This document shows, in pieces, positions 1-8,569 of a stretch of 64,000 nt of DNA (position 1 is the first letter of the stretch; the number at the start of each line of letters is the position of its first letter). This DNA comes from CSP1-5 sp041599135 (GTDB taxonomy: Bacteria > Methylomirabilota > Methylomirabilia > Methylomirabilales > CSP1-5): positions 1 to 64,000 of the forward strand of contig JBFHXD010000001.1 of NCBI GenBank assembly GCA_041599135.1, written 5' to 3'. The position numbers were made by a program, and so were the translations under genes. The notes under the pieces are model-generated. The model did not search any database. It was not told the origin of the DNA and worked only from the letters and a program-made list of their open reading frames with translations.

Positions 1-1
1 C

Positions 2-178
2 CAGTGGTCGGTGGTGATCAAGAGGCAATTCGTCGAGGAGAACACGAGTAACCCTCAGTGGGGTGCTGGGCAGAGCACCTTTATCACTTTCGCCGTCTGG
101 GATGGGGCAAACAATGAACGGGGCGCTCGTAAGGCGCTGCGACACGGCTGGATTCCCCTCAAAATCGGGGGCAAATGA
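2..178 (+). CDS. C-terminal end of an ethylbenzene-dehydrogenase-type haem b (gamma) subunit, partial
   Basis: Reading frame 2 is open from the left edge to a TGA at 176-178, giving the last 58 residues of a protein that starts outside the window. The tail contains FAVWDGANNERG followed by a Trp-Ile-Pro-Leu-Lys ending. This is the usual end of the EB_dh domain (haem-binding gamma subunit of complex iron-sulfur molybdoenzymes such as ethylbenzene dehydrogenase, chlorate/perchlorate reductase and NXR-like enzymes). The TGA lies 1 bp before the ATG of a TorD-family chaperone, the usual partner of such enzymes, so the missing upstream genes are probably the molybdopterin and Fe-S subunits. The substrate cannot be told from this fragment. 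Confidence 0.72.
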   Translation, partial: QWSVVIKRQFVEENTSNPQWGAGQSTFITFAVWDGANNERGARKALRHGWIPLKIGGK

Positions 179-179
179 T

Positions 180-863
180 ATGCAGGCCCACAGGAGCTTT
201 GTCTATCAGTTTCTGTCCTTGGCATTCTCCTACCCGGAGGAGGTGGTCCTGAAGAAACTAGAGGAGGGTCTCGGGGAATTTGCACAGGCACTACATCTCC
301 TCCAGATCGACTATGATACGGCCACGCTCAGGCCGGTGCTACAAGAATCCCGTGAGCGTCTTCTGGATCTTCAGGGAGAGTACAACGCGCTCTTCGCCAC
401 GAGTGTCAGGGCCCCCGCCTGGGAGACGGCCTACGAGCTCGATAAGACGGCGAGGAGAGCGGTGGAGCTTGCGGATATCGAGGGATTCTACCGGGCCTTC
501 GGGCTGAATCTCGCCGCGCCCGTTGAACCGGACAGCGTGGTTGCGGAGCTCGAGTTCCTTGCCGTCCTTCTGCAGAAGCAACTCTACGCGCTCGACGAGG
601 GGAATCACGAAGGGGTAGAGATCTGCCAGGACGCCTATCGGAAGTTTCTCACAGATCACCTCGGGCGGTGGTGGGAGGCCTTTGCGCGCCGCCTTCAAGA
701 GGCAACAGAGGACCCATACTATCGCTGCATCGGTGGATTGCTCAAGGCCGTTCTCGAGAAAGAGACCCAGGGGCTCCAGATCCGAAAACTCTCCGAGTAT
801 CCGGTGGAAACGTTGCAGGCCAGTACCTGGGAATGTGACGTGCAAACACAACCCGGAGGTTGA
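180..863 (+). CDS. TorD/DmsD-family molybdoenzyme maturation chaperone
   Basis: A 227-residue, mostly helical cytoplasmic protein with the TorD/NarJ-like pattern: N-terminal YQFLSLAFSYPEE, then LQGEYNALFATSVRAPAWETAYELDK, then the EPDSVVAELEFLAVLL segment. Family members bind the apo-catalytic subunit of DMSO-reductase-family enzymes during cofactor insertion and Tat export. The ATG at 180 follows the stop of the upstream haem-subunit gene by 1 bp, implying translational coupling; a longer upstream reading in this frame would overlap that gene and is not used. Its client is most likely the molybdoenzyme whose last subunit ends at 178. Confidence 0.83.
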   Translation: MQAHRSFVYQFLSLAFSYPEEVVLKKLEEGLGEFAQALHLLQIDYDTATLRPVLQESRERLLDLQGEYNALFATSVRAPAWETAYELDKTARRAVELADIEGFYRAFGLNLAAPVEPDSVVAELEFLAVLLQKQLYALDEGNHEGVEICQDAYRKFLTDHLGRWWEAFARRLQEATEDPYYRCIGGLLKAVLEKETQGLQIRKLSEYPVETLQASTWECDVQTQPGG

Positions 864-867
864 GGCT

Positions 868-2049
868 ATGCACCATCAAATCGTCATCGTCGGTGGAGGC
901 AACGCGGGCATCAGCGTTGCCGCCCACCTGTTGAAGGCCCTCAACAAGCCGGACATCGCGATCATCGAGCCTTCCCGCAAACATTACTACCAGCCCCTGT
1001 GGACCCTGGTCGGCGCCGGCGTTTTCCCCAAGGAAGTGACCGAAAGAGAGGAGGAGGCGTACATTCCGAGCGGGACCACATGGATTCAGGATGCCGTCAC
1101 CGAATTTCAGCCGGATGACAATACGGTCCTCACCCGTGATGGGAAAAAAGTGACGTATGACTTCCTGGTAGTCGCGCCAGGCATCCAGATTGATTGGGGC
1201 AAGATCAGCGGGCTCAAGGAAAACATCGGACGACACGGCATCTGCAGCAATTTCGCCTACGAGTACGTGGACAAAACGTGGGAGTTTATCAGGAACTTCA
1301 AGGGAGGAAACGCCATCTTCAACTTCCCCAACACGCCGATCAAGTGCGCGGGCGCCCCCCAGAAGATCATGTATCTGGCCGACGATTACTTCCGAAAGTC
1401 AGGTGTGCGCGATCGGGCGAATGTGATCTATGCATCTGCGGGCAAGGCGATTTTCGGGGTCAAGAAGTACGCCGATTCCCTCAACAAAGTGGTCACCCGC
1501 AAAGGTATCGAGACTAGGTATAATCACGACCTCATCGAGATACGGGCCGAAGCGAAGGAAGCCATCTTTGAGCGTTTGGACACCGGCGACAAAGTCGTGG
1601 TGCCATTCGAGATGATCCATGTGACACCACCCATGAGCGCCCCAGACTTTGTAAAGCAGAGCCCCTTGGCCAATGCGGCCGGGTGGGTGGACGTAGACAA
1701 ATACACGCTCCAACATGCCCGCTACCCGAATATCTTCAGTCTCGGCGATGCGAGCAGCCTGCCTACCTCGAGAACGGGCGCCGCCATTCGTAAACAAGCC
1801 CCGGTCCTGGTGAAGAATCTGGTCGCGGCGCGCGAGGGGAAACCCCTCACCGCGCGGTATGACGGCTACGCCGCCTGCCCGCTGGTCACGGGCTACGGAC
1901 GCCTGATCATGGCTGAGTTCGACTATGACGGCAATCCGAAAGAGACCTTCCCCTTTGATCAGTCGAAGGAACGGTACAGCATGTACCTGTTGAAGGCCTA
2001 CGGGTTACCCTTCATGTACTGGCACGGCATTTTGAAGGGACGCCTGTAG
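868..2049 (+). CDS. sqr: Sulfide:quinone oxidoreductase, type II-like FAD flavoprotein
   Basis: 393 residues. An N-terminal Rossmann motif (IVIVGGGNAGISVAAHLL) binds FAD, and a second one lies near LGDAS in the C-terminal third. Cysteines at about residues 126, 160 (IKCAGAPQK) and 337 (AACPLV) fit the redox cysteines of sulfide:quinone oxidoreductases; the FNFPNTPIKCAGAP and RYSMYLLKAYGLPFMYWHG segments resemble the type II group that includes mitochondrial SQOR. The enzyme oxidises sulfide to polysulfide or a sulfane acceptor and passes electrons to quinone at the membrane. The ATG at 868 is 4 bp after the chaperone stop. Quinol produced here could be reoxidised by the complex III encoded downstream. 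Confidence 0.87.
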   Translation: MHHQIVIVGGGNAGISVAAHLLKALNKPDIAIIEPSRKHYYQPLWTLVGAGVFPKEVTEREEEAYIPSGTTWIQDAVTEFQPDDNTVLTRDGKKVTYDFLVVAPGIQIDWGKISGLKENIGRHGICSNFAYEYVDKTWEFIRNFKGGNAIFNFPNTPIKCAGAPQKIMYLADDYFRKSGVRDRANVIYASAGKAIFGVKKYADSLNKVVTRKGIETRYNHDLIEIRAEAKEAIFERLDTGDKVVVPFEMIHVTPPMSAPDFVKQSPLANAAGWVDVDKYTLQHARYPNIFSLGDASSLPTSRTGAAIRKQAPVLVKNLVAAREGKPLTARYDGYAACPLVTGYGRLIMAEFDYDGNPKETFPFDQSKERYSMYLLKAYGLPFMYWHGILKGRL

Positions 2050-2071
2050 CCGTGGCACCCGCCTGTCATCC

Positions 2072-2410
2072 ATGACCACATACACCTACGTCGCCAACTT
2101 GTCGGATTTGGTGCCGGATATCCCGGCCGATAGCATCATCAGTCGCAACATCTACACCGATGAACGAGTCCGCGTAGTCCTCTTCCGCTTCGCTCCAGGC
2201 CAGGAACTCTCTGAACATACAGCCTCACAACCAGCGATCATCCACTTTCTCAACGGGGAAGCCCAGCTGACTCTGGGAAGTGACGCGAAGGCTGCCTCCG
2301 CGGGAACGTGGGTCTACATGCCTCCCCAACTTCCCCACAGCATTGTGGCGAAGACACCCGTTACGATGCTCCTCCTGTTCATCAAGACTCCGAGAAAAGG
2401 GCATGAATAA
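2072..2410 (+). CDS. Small cupin-domain protein
   Basis: 112 residues forming one cupin barrel: FRFAPGQELSEHTASQPAIIHFLNGEAQLTLG then WVYMPPQLPHSIVAKTPVTMLLL. The motif has two possible metal-binding histidines (EHT and PHS), but the first cupin motif is not a perfect G-x5-HxH. It lies 22 bp after sqr on the same strand and is probably co-transcribed. Such mini-cupins next to sulfur or nitrogen oxide enzymes are often stress or small-molecule sensors, but no function is established here. Confidence 0.75.
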   Translation: MTTYTYVANLSDLVPDIPADSIISRNIYTDERVRVVLFRFAPGQELSEHTASQPAIIHFLNGEAQLTLGSDAKAASAGTWVYMPPQLPHSIVAKTPVTMLLLFIKTPRKGHE

Positions 2411-2576
2411 CGGGTCAACAAAACACGTCTAGGCATATGTATCCACAGGGTCGAGCCGGGCCCGGCACTTGACGCGCTATGTGCCTTGACGTGATCTGCC
2501 TAGTCATGGTACCGTTCCCGCCCGACCCCACCGCGTAATATCGCTAGAACACGACTTCTCGAAAGGAGGTGCCATC

Positions 2577-2957
2577 TTGAAAGGACTTAGGACATTCTCG
2601 ATCCTGATCTTTTCCCTCTTCCTCCTTGTAGCGGTGGCCCCCGCGAGCTTCGCGGCGAAAAAGGGTGACCCCAAGGCGGGCCAAAAAACCTATAATACGT
2701 TGTGCACCGCATGTCACGGGATGAGCGGAAAAGGGGATGGCCCGGCAGCCGCCGCCTTGCCCGTCAAGCCCAAGAATCTCGCAGACGCCAAGTACATGAA
2801 TACCCTCACCGATGAGCATCTGTTCAAGGTGATCAAGGAAGGGGGGACCAGCGTGGGACTGTCGCCGCTCATGGCCCCATGGGGTGGCCAGATCGACGAC
2901 CAGGGCATCTGGGACGTGGCGGCGTATATCAGGACCCTGGCGAAGTCCGGCAACTAG
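2577..2957 (+). CDS. Secreted monohaem cytochrome c, class I
   Basis: 126 residues with a signal peptide (hydrophobic residues about 7-24, cleaved after ASFA) and one haem site, CTACHGMSGKGDG, plus a distal Met region (VGLSPLMAPWGG). It is a periplasmic electron carrier. The start is a TTG: GAAAGGAGGT ends 6 bases before it and no ATG is positioned as well. It stands between the sqr-cupin unit and the act operon, so it may accept electrons from complex III or deliver them to an oxidase or nitrogen-oxide reductase. Confidence 0.86.
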   Translation: MKGLRTFSILIFSLFLLVAVAPASFAAKKGDPKAGQKTYNTLCTACHGMSGKGDGPAAAALPVKPKNLADAKYMNTLTDEHLFKVIKEGGTSVGLSPLMAPWGGQIDDQGIWDVAAYIRTLAKSGN

Positions 2958-3038
2958 TGCTTCAATTCGCAAATACCATTACGTATTCCTTTGAACACCA
3001 TCAGAGATATTGCTCATTCAGCACTAAGTCCTGAGGGC

Positions 3039-3102
3039 TTCGACTGAGGCCTCGACGGTGACCTCGGTCGAACCGCTCAGACGAACTCTACACAAGTTCG
3101 TC
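3039..3102. promoter_or_regulatory. Two inverted repeats upstream of actA
   Basis: TTCGACTGAGG (3039-3049) pairs with CCTCGGTCGAA (3062-3072) with one G-T position. A second, perfect 8-bp dyad, GACGAACT (3080-3087) / AGTTCGTC (3095-3102), follows. No T-run follows either stem, so they look more like operator or mRNA structure than a terminator. They sit 40-100 bp before the actA start. Confidence 0.4.
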
Positions 3103-3140
3103 ATTGAACTTATGCATCGAAGAACTCATCAAAAATTGCT

Positions 3141-3641
3141 ATGAGACTATTCCTCACCGCAGGGATCACGGCGGGACTGTGCGCTGTGGCGGTGGTGGGT
3201 TTTTTTGTCACGGCCTCCGGTCAGGCCACAACGGAGCAACCCATCGCCTTTAGCCACCGCGTGCACGCCGGGCAGAATCAGATGCCCTGCCTGTACTGCC
3301 ACGTGAACGCCCGTCGCTCCTCCGTCGCCGGCATCCCCTCTGTCCAGCGCTGTATGGGCTGTCACAAGATCACCGCGGCCGATAAACCCGAAGTCCAAAA
3401 ACTCAAGCAGTACTGGGACCGCAAGGAACCAATCCCATGGAGAAAAGTCACCTGGATGCCTGACTTTGTCTTCTTCGAACATTGGCCCCATGTCAGGGCT
3501 GAATTGACGTGTCAGACATGTCACGGCCCGGTAGAAACCATGGATCAAATGCAGCAGGCCAAGGGGCTGACGATGGACTTCTGCATCACCTGCCATCGCG
3601 CGAAGAACGTGAGCATCGACTGCGCCATTTGTCACCGCTAG
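3141..3641 (+). CDS. actA: Alternative complex III subunit ActA, pentahaem cytochrome c
   Basis: 166 residues: an N-terminal membrane anchor or signal (about residues 3-25) followed by five CxxCH motifs (CLYCH, CMGCH, CQTCH, CITCH, CAICH). Five haems match ActA of alternative complex III, the membrane quinol:cytochrome c/HiPIP oxidoreductase that replaces the bc1 complex. The FSHRVHAGQNQMPC start of the mature domain is typical. The ATG has only a weak Shine-Dalgarno. The following genes actB, C, D, F and E confirm the assignment. Confidence 0.9.
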   Translation: MRLFLTAGITAGLCAVAVVGFFVTASGQATTEQPIAFSHRVHAGQNQMPCLYCHVNARRSSVAGIPSVQRCMGCHKITAADKPEVQKLKQYWDRKEPIPWRKVTWMPDFVFFEHWPHVRAELTCQTCHGPVETMDQMQQAKGLTMDFCITCHRAKNVSIDCAICHR

Positions 3642-3757
3642 CAGGCGAGCACGCTGGAAGGCTAGAAGGCATAGATGCTTAAGCGTTCGAGCACCCACGC
3701 AGCGTTCTGGCGTTTTAGCGTTCTGGCGTTTTAGCCTCCTAGCATTCTAGCGTTCCG
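3642..3757. repeat. 8-bp-period CTAG-rich dyad element between actA and actB
   Basis: The spacer is made of degenerate octamers. The left part reads GCTGGAAG GCTAGAAG; the right part reads GCGTTCTG GCGTTTTA GCGTTCTG GCGTTTTA GCCTCCTA GCATTCTA GCGTTCCG, roughly the reverse complement, so the transcript can fold into a long hairpin. The actB Shine-Dalgarno GGAGGAA is at its right edge. Related elements lie at 15516, 33222 and 35385. Confidence 0.8.
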
Positions 3758-3768
3758 GAGGAACAGTG

Positions 3769-6690
3769 ATGGAGGTAAATCGGCGAGATTTCCTCAAGAT
3801 CATGGGGATCGGGGGAGCCACGGCTGCTATGGTGGGCTGTTCGGCCCAACCCCCCGAGACGCTCATTCCGTATGTCGTGCCTCCGGAAGAGATCATTCCG
3901 GGTGAGGCCACGTGGTATACGACCGTTTGCCGGGAATGCCCTGCCGGCTGTGGGATGCTGGTCAAGACTATGGAGGGGCGAGCCATCAAGGTGGAGGGAA
4001 ATCCGGACCATCCGGTAAACCGTGGCCGCCTGTGCGCCCGCGGACAGGCCAGCGTGCAGGGGCTCTACAACCCGGACCGGATCAAACGGCCTATGTGGAA
4101 GGGGACGGACGGCACGTGGCACCCGATTGCTTGGGAAGAAGGGGAAAAGCTGCTCGCGGCCCAACTGGCAGGGCTGAAGGGGCAGGGCGAGCGGATTGCC
4201 TGCGTGACCCCCCTCCTGACCGGAAGTCTGGACCAGCTGATCGAGACGTGGCTCAAAACCCTGGGAGGCGGCCGACGGCTCCGGTACGAGGCGGTAAGCC
4301 ACGAGTCGTTGCAACAGGCGAACCGAGCCACCTTCGGCAGTGCAAACATCCCGTATCACGACCTCGAACAGGCGGAACTCATCCTCGCCTTCGGCGCGGA
4401 CTTCCTGGAAACGTGGCTGTCACCGGTCGAGCATGCACGGCAATTCGCCTCCATGCGGACCTACCGTGAGGGCAGGATGGGCCGCTTCGCCTACATCGGG
4501 CCTCGCCTCTCGCTCACCGCGGCCAATGCGGATGAATGGATCTCCATCCGACCCGGGACCGAATCCTTCGTGGCGCTAGGCATGATCCAGGCCACGATTG
4601 CAGAAGGCCTGACTATCTCGTTGCCGGCCAACGAAGAGGCAGCGCTCCGGGAGCTCGTGGCAAGCTTTTCGCCTCGCGAAGTCGCGGAACACGCCGGGAT
4701 CTCTGTGGATAAGATTCGTGCGCTAGCCCACGCCTTTGCCCGGGCCCACCCCAGCGTGGCCATCGCGGATGGCAAGACCTCGAACGGCACCGAGACCTGT
4801 GTCGCGGTAAATCTGCTGAACTATGTGGTCGGCAATATCGGCCGGACGATCCACTTTGGCCCCGCCGCGGCCATCGGCCAGGCTTCCACCTACGCCGAAA
4901 TGCGGCAGCTTCTGCAGGCAATGGAGGCTGGGGAAATTTCCCTGCTGCTCTTGGCCGGCGTCAATCCGGTCTTCACCCTTCCGGAAGGGGACCGCTTCCG
5001 GAAGGCGCTCGAAAGAATTCCCTTCGTGGTGAGCTTCGCCAGCTTTCCCGACGAAACGGTGAACGCCGCTCATCTCGTCCTTCCGGACCAGACCTTTTTA
5101 GAGGGCTGGGGGGACTACGAGCCTCGGGAGGGGGTACGCGGCCTGCAGCAGCCAGCGATGCGACCTCTCTACGATACGCGTGCCATCGGCGACGTCCTCA
5201 TCTCTGTCGCAAAACGGATCGGGCTTCAAAAGGAGCTTCCGTGGGACAACTTTTACGGGTATCTGAGGGATCAGTGGAAAGACGTGCACCGAAAGCTGAG
5301 ATCTTCGGAGGAGTTTGAGACCTTTTGGGCCGGGATGCTTCAGCACGGTGGCCTCTTCCAAATCGTCCCATCCCCCCCTGTGCGGTTAAACGTGGAAGGT
5401 TTGCCCCGCCGATTCCCACCCCCGGCCTTTGTCGAAAAAACCGACGGGTTGATTCTCATTCCCTATGCCTCACCGGTTTTCTACGATGGCCGAACGGCCA
5501 ACCGCCCCTGGCTCCAAGAACTTCCCGATGCCCTGACCCAGGTCGTCTGGGATAGTTGGCTGGAAATCCACCCTGCCGATGCTAAGGCACTGGGGGTGAG
5601 CCCGGGAGAAGTGCTCCGCCTGGAGTCTTCGTTCGGTCGCGTGGATATGCCCGCCCATGTCTCCGATGGAGTTCGTCCGGGTACGGTGGCGGCCTCTATC
5701 GGCCAGGGACACACCGCCTATGGTCGATACGCCGAGGGGCGAGGGGCCAACCCGATCCCTCTTCTCTCCCCGGAACCCGAGGCGACCTCGGGCGGATTCC
5801 CCTGGATTGCCACCCGCGTGAAAATCACTCGAACGGGACGACGACATCCGCTCGTCTCTACTATGGGTAGTGACCGACCCCACGACCGGGAAATCATGCA
5901 GACCATCCGCCTGGCGACGTTGCAGAGCGGCCGCCATCCCGAGAAGCACCCCCACCTGCTTCAGATCTATCCCGAGCATCCCCATCCCAAACACCGGTGG
6001 GGTATGGCGATCGATCTCAATGCCTGTATTGGCTGTGGTGCCTGTGTGACCGCGTGCTATGCCGAAAACAACATTCCGGTCGTGGGAAAGGAGCAGGTGG
6101 GAAAAGGGCGCGAGATGTCCTGGATCCGGATCCAGCGTGTCAACGAGGGAACCCCCGACCATCCCGAGCACCGGTTCCTCCCCATGCTCTGCCAGCACTG
6201 TGACAATGCACCGTGCGAACCGGTCTGTCCCGTCTACGCCACCTACCATAACCCGGAAGGTCTCAACGTCCAGGTCTATAACCGCTGTGTCGGTACCCGC
6301 TACTGTTCCAACAATTGCCCGTACAAAGTCCGCCGGTTCAACTTCTTTACGGCAGAGTGGCCCGAGCCCCTCCACCTGCAGCTGAACCCGGACGTCACCG
6401 TGCGAAGCATGGGAGTGATGGAGAAGTGTACCTTTTGTGTTCAGCGGATCCAGGCCGGAAAACTCAGCGCAAAGGCGGAAGGGCGTCCTGTCCGAGACGG
6501 AGAGATCGTCCCCGCCTGCGCCCAGACGTGCCCAACCCGGGCGATCATATTTGGCGACCTAAAGGATTCCGACAGCGAGGTCGCTCGCCTGTCCAAAAAC
6601 CCGCGGCGCTATCATGTCCTCGAACATCTGAACACTCAACCCGCGATCACCTATCTGAAGAAGATCACGCGGGGGCCGGTGGAGGGTTAG
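3769..6690 (+). CDS. actB: Alternative complex III subunit ActB, molybdopterin-like domain fused to ferredoxin domain
   Basis: 973 residues. The N-terminus has a Tat motif (RRDFLK) and a possible lipobox Cys24. Residues about 45-690 are the DMSO-reductase-like B1 domain; residues about 735-950 are the four-cluster B2 domain (CIGCGACVTAC, CQHCDNAPCEPVC, CVGTRYCSNNCP, CTFCVQR with a late CAQTCP). B2 passes electrons from quinol to ActA. B1 keeps Cys54, Cys57, Cys61 and Cys89 in the canonical C-x2-C-x3-C-x27-C spacing of a cluster site, although B1 of characterised complexes lacks molybdenum. ATG 3769 is preferred over the GTG at 3766 because GGAGGAA ends 5 bases before it. Confidence 0.92.
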   Translation: MEVNRRDFLKIMGIGGATAAMVGCSAQPPETLIPYVVPPEEIIPGEATWYTTVCRECPAGCGMLVKTMEGRAIKVEGNPDHPVNRGRLCARGQASVQGLYNPDRIKRPMWKGTDGTWHPIAWEEGEKLLAAQLAGLKGQGERIACVTPLLTGSLDQLIETWLKTLGGGRRLRYEAVSHESLQQANRATFGSANIPYHDLEQAELILAFGADFLETWLSPVEHARQFASMRTYREGRMGRFAYIGPRLSLTAANADEWISIRPGTESFVALGMIQATIAEGLTISLPANEEAALRELVASFSPREVAEHAGISVDKIRALAHAFARAHPSVAIADGKTSNGTETCVAVNLLNYVVGNIGRTIHFGPAAAIGQASTYAEMRQLLQAMEAGEISLLLLAGVNPVFTLPEGDRFRKALERIPFVVSFASFPDETVNAAHLVLPDQTFLEGWGDYEPREGVRGLQQPAMRPLYDTRAIGDVLISVAKRIGLQKELPWDNFYGYLRDQWKDVHRKLRSSEEFETFWAGMLQHGGLFQIVPSPPVRLNVEGLPRRFPPPAFVEKTDGLILIPYASPVFYDGRTANRPWLQELPDALTQVVWDSWLEIHPADAKALGVSPGEVLRLESSFGRVDMPAHVSDGVRPGTVAASIGQGHTAYGRYAEGRGANPIPLLSPEPEATSGGFPWIATRVKITRTGRRHPLVSTMGSDRPHDREIMQTIRLATLQSGRHPEKHPHLLQIYPEHPHPKHRWGMAIDLNACIGCGACVTACYAENNIPVVGKEQVGKGREMSWIRIQRVNEGTPDHPEHRFLPMLCQHCDNAPCEPVCPVYATYHNPEGLNVQVYNRCVGTRYCSNNCPYKVRRFNFFTAEWPEPLHLQLNPDVTVRSMGVMEKCTFCVQRIQAGKLSAKAEGRPVRDGEIVPACAQTCPTRAIIFGDLKDSDSEVARLSKNPRRYHVLEHLNTQPAITYLKKITRGPVEG

Positions 6691-8016
6691 ATGTCCCAGC
6701 TTACGTACGGCCAGGTTGACCGGGACATCCTGCGGGCGATGGAAGCACCGGGGAGGCGCTATTACATTGTCTTTCTGCTCAACTTTCTTGTGCTGGCCTG
6801 GGGGGCCTTCGCATGGCGATACCAAATCGTCCATGGGATGGGCGTCTCAGGACTCATGCACCCGGTCATGTGGGGCGTCTACATTACAAACTTCGTCTTC
6901 TGGGTGGGAATCGCCCATTCCGGCACCCTGATCTCGGCCATTCTGTACCTGTTCAGGGTCCGGTGGCGCGCGAGCGTCTACCGCACCGCCGAAGCGGTCA
7001 CGGTTTTTGCCCTCTTTACGGCCGCCCTCTTTCCTCTCATCCACCTGGGCCGTCCCTGGTTCTTTTACTGGCTCCTTCCCTACCGGCAGGTGGGTGGTCT
7101 CTGGGTCAACTTCCGCTCTCCCCTGGTCTGGGATGTGTTTGCGGTTATGACGTACATGATCATTAGCATGCTCTTCTTCTTCACCGGACTCGTGCCGGAC
7201 GTCGCCGTGGTGCGCAACCGAACCTCGGGCTTGCGGCACCGCCTCTACGCCTTTCTCGCCCAGGGCTGGCAAGGCACTGACCGGCAGTGGCGCCATTATA
7301 AGGCTGCCTATATCTTCCTGGCAGCGCTCGCCACGCCGCTGGTCATCTCGGTCCACAGTGTGGTCTCCTGGGATTTCGCCCAGTCTATCGTACCCGGGTG
7401 GCACAGCACGATCTTTGCGCCATACTTCGTCGCCGGGGCGATCCACTCGGGGCTGGCCATGGTTCTGACCCTCCTGATCCCGCTCCGGCGCATTTTCCGC
7501 CTCGACGCCTATCTCACCCAGTCACATCTCGAGCACCTCGCCAAGCTCATCATCCTCACCGGCCTCATTGTCGGGTACGCCTATATAGTCGAAACGTACA
7601 TTGCGTGGTACAGCAACAACGTGCCCGAGTGGCAACGGTTTCTCTATCAGGTTACCGGCGAGTACGCCATTCCCTTCTGGATCATGATCCTGTTCAATTC
7701 ACTGATTCCTCTGCTCTTCTTCGTTAAACGGATCCGGACGAGCACGCCCTGGCTGTTCGCCATCGCCATCTTGATCAACATCGGGATGTGGTGCGAGCGA
7801 TTCGTGATCATCGTCACCGGGCTGGCCCACGAGTACGACCCGTACTCCTGGGGGCTCTACTTCCCGACGTGGGTGGACATCAGCATTACGCTGGGTAGCT
7901 TCGCCTGGTTTTTCTTCTGGTTTCTCCTTTTTGCGAAGTTCTTGCCAGTCGTCTCCATCGTGGAGGTAAAGGAAGAGTTGCCGCCTCCCATGAAGGCAAT
8001 TACAGTGGAGGGATAA
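6691..8016 (+). CDS. actC: Alternative complex III subunit ActC, NrfD/PsrC-like quinol-binding membrane protein
   Basis: 441 residues with about ten hydrophobic helices; NrfD/PsrC family. Conserved segments include WGVYITNFVFWVGIAHSGTLISA, FPLIHLGRPWFFYWLLPYR and DFAQSIVPGWHSTIFAPYFVAGAI, which belong to the quinol site and proton path of the complex. The ATG directly follows the actB stop (TAG-ATG, no spacer), so the two are translated together. Confidence 0.93.
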   Translation: MSQLTYGQVDRDILRAMEAPGRRYYIVFLLNFLVLAWGAFAWRYQIVHGMGVSGLMHPVMWGVYITNFVFWVGIAHSGTLISAILYLFRVRWRASVYRTAEAVTVFALFTAALFPLIHLGRPWFFYWLLPYRQVGGLWVNFRSPLVWDVFAVMTYMIISMLFFFTGLVPDVAVVRNRTSGLRHRLYAFLAQGWQGTDRQWRHYKAAYIFLAALATPLVISVHSVVSWDFAQSIVPGWHSTIFAPYFVAGAIHSGLAMVLTLLIPLRRIFRLDAYLTQSHLEHLAKLIILTGLIVGYAYIVETYIAWYSNNVPEWQRFLYQVTGEYAIPFWIMILFNSLIPLLFFVKRIRTSTPWLFAIAILINIGMWCERFVIIVTGLAHEYDPYSWGLYFPTWVDISITLGSFAWFFFWFLLFAKFLPVVSIVEVKEELPPPMKAITVEG

Positions 8017-8017
8017 G

Positions 8018-8533
8018 ATGGCGCGACCGTCCGCCGGACTCGTCGGGAGCTTTCGCCATCTGGATAGCCTGCTCCAGGCTATTGATCGGCTCCGCCAGGC
8101 GGGCTTTCGGGACCTGCAGGCTTTGTCCCCGGTGCCCCATCACGCCATCGACGAGGCCCTCCACAAGCCGCCCAGCCCGGTGCGGGTATTCACCCTTATC
8201 GGCTGCCTGCTGGGCGCCACGACCGGTTTCGCTTTGACCATCGCCACCTCGCTCCACTATCCGCTCATCACCGGCGGTAAGCCGATCGTGTCAATCCCCC
8301 CATTTCTCATCATCGTTTTCGAACTCACTATTCTCTTCGGCGGGCTGTTGACGCTCGGGGGGATGCTGCTCAATGCTCGCTTACCGCGAGTACAGATCGT
8401 GCCGGCGTACGATCCGCGCTTCTCGGAGGACCGGTTCGGCCTATGGGTGCGCTGCGAGGCGAGCGATTTCGACACCGTCACGCGCCTGCTCGAAAGCGCG
8501 GAAGCGGAGGAGGTCCATCGTGTTGGCGAGTAG
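8018..8533 (+). CDS. actD: Alternative complex III subunit ActD (DUF3341)
   Basis: 171 residues. A soluble N-terminal part (AGLVGSFRHLDSLLQAIDRL) precedes two transmembrane helices (about residues 62-83 and 97-120), then a soluble C-terminus ending in VTRLLESAEAEEVHRV. This is the usual plan of ActD/DUF3341, a structural membrane subunit of complex III. It begins 1 bp after the actC stop. Confidence 0.9.
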   Translation: MARPSAGLVGSFRHLDSLLQAIDRLRQAGFRDLQALSPVPHHAIDEALHKPPSPVRVFTLIGCLLGATTGFALTIATSLHYPLITGGKPIVSIPPFLIIVFELTILFGGLLTLGGMLLNARLPRVQIVPAYDPRFSEDRFGLWVRCEASDFDTVTRLLESAEAEEVHRVGE

Positions 8534-8569
8534 GTGGAACGACCAGTGCGGGCCGGTGAAGGAGGTCTG

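Noticed and set aside
5470..6375. 301-codon minus-strand frame opposite actB
   Set aside because: It is antisense to the strongly conserved ferredoxin part of ActB and has no domain.
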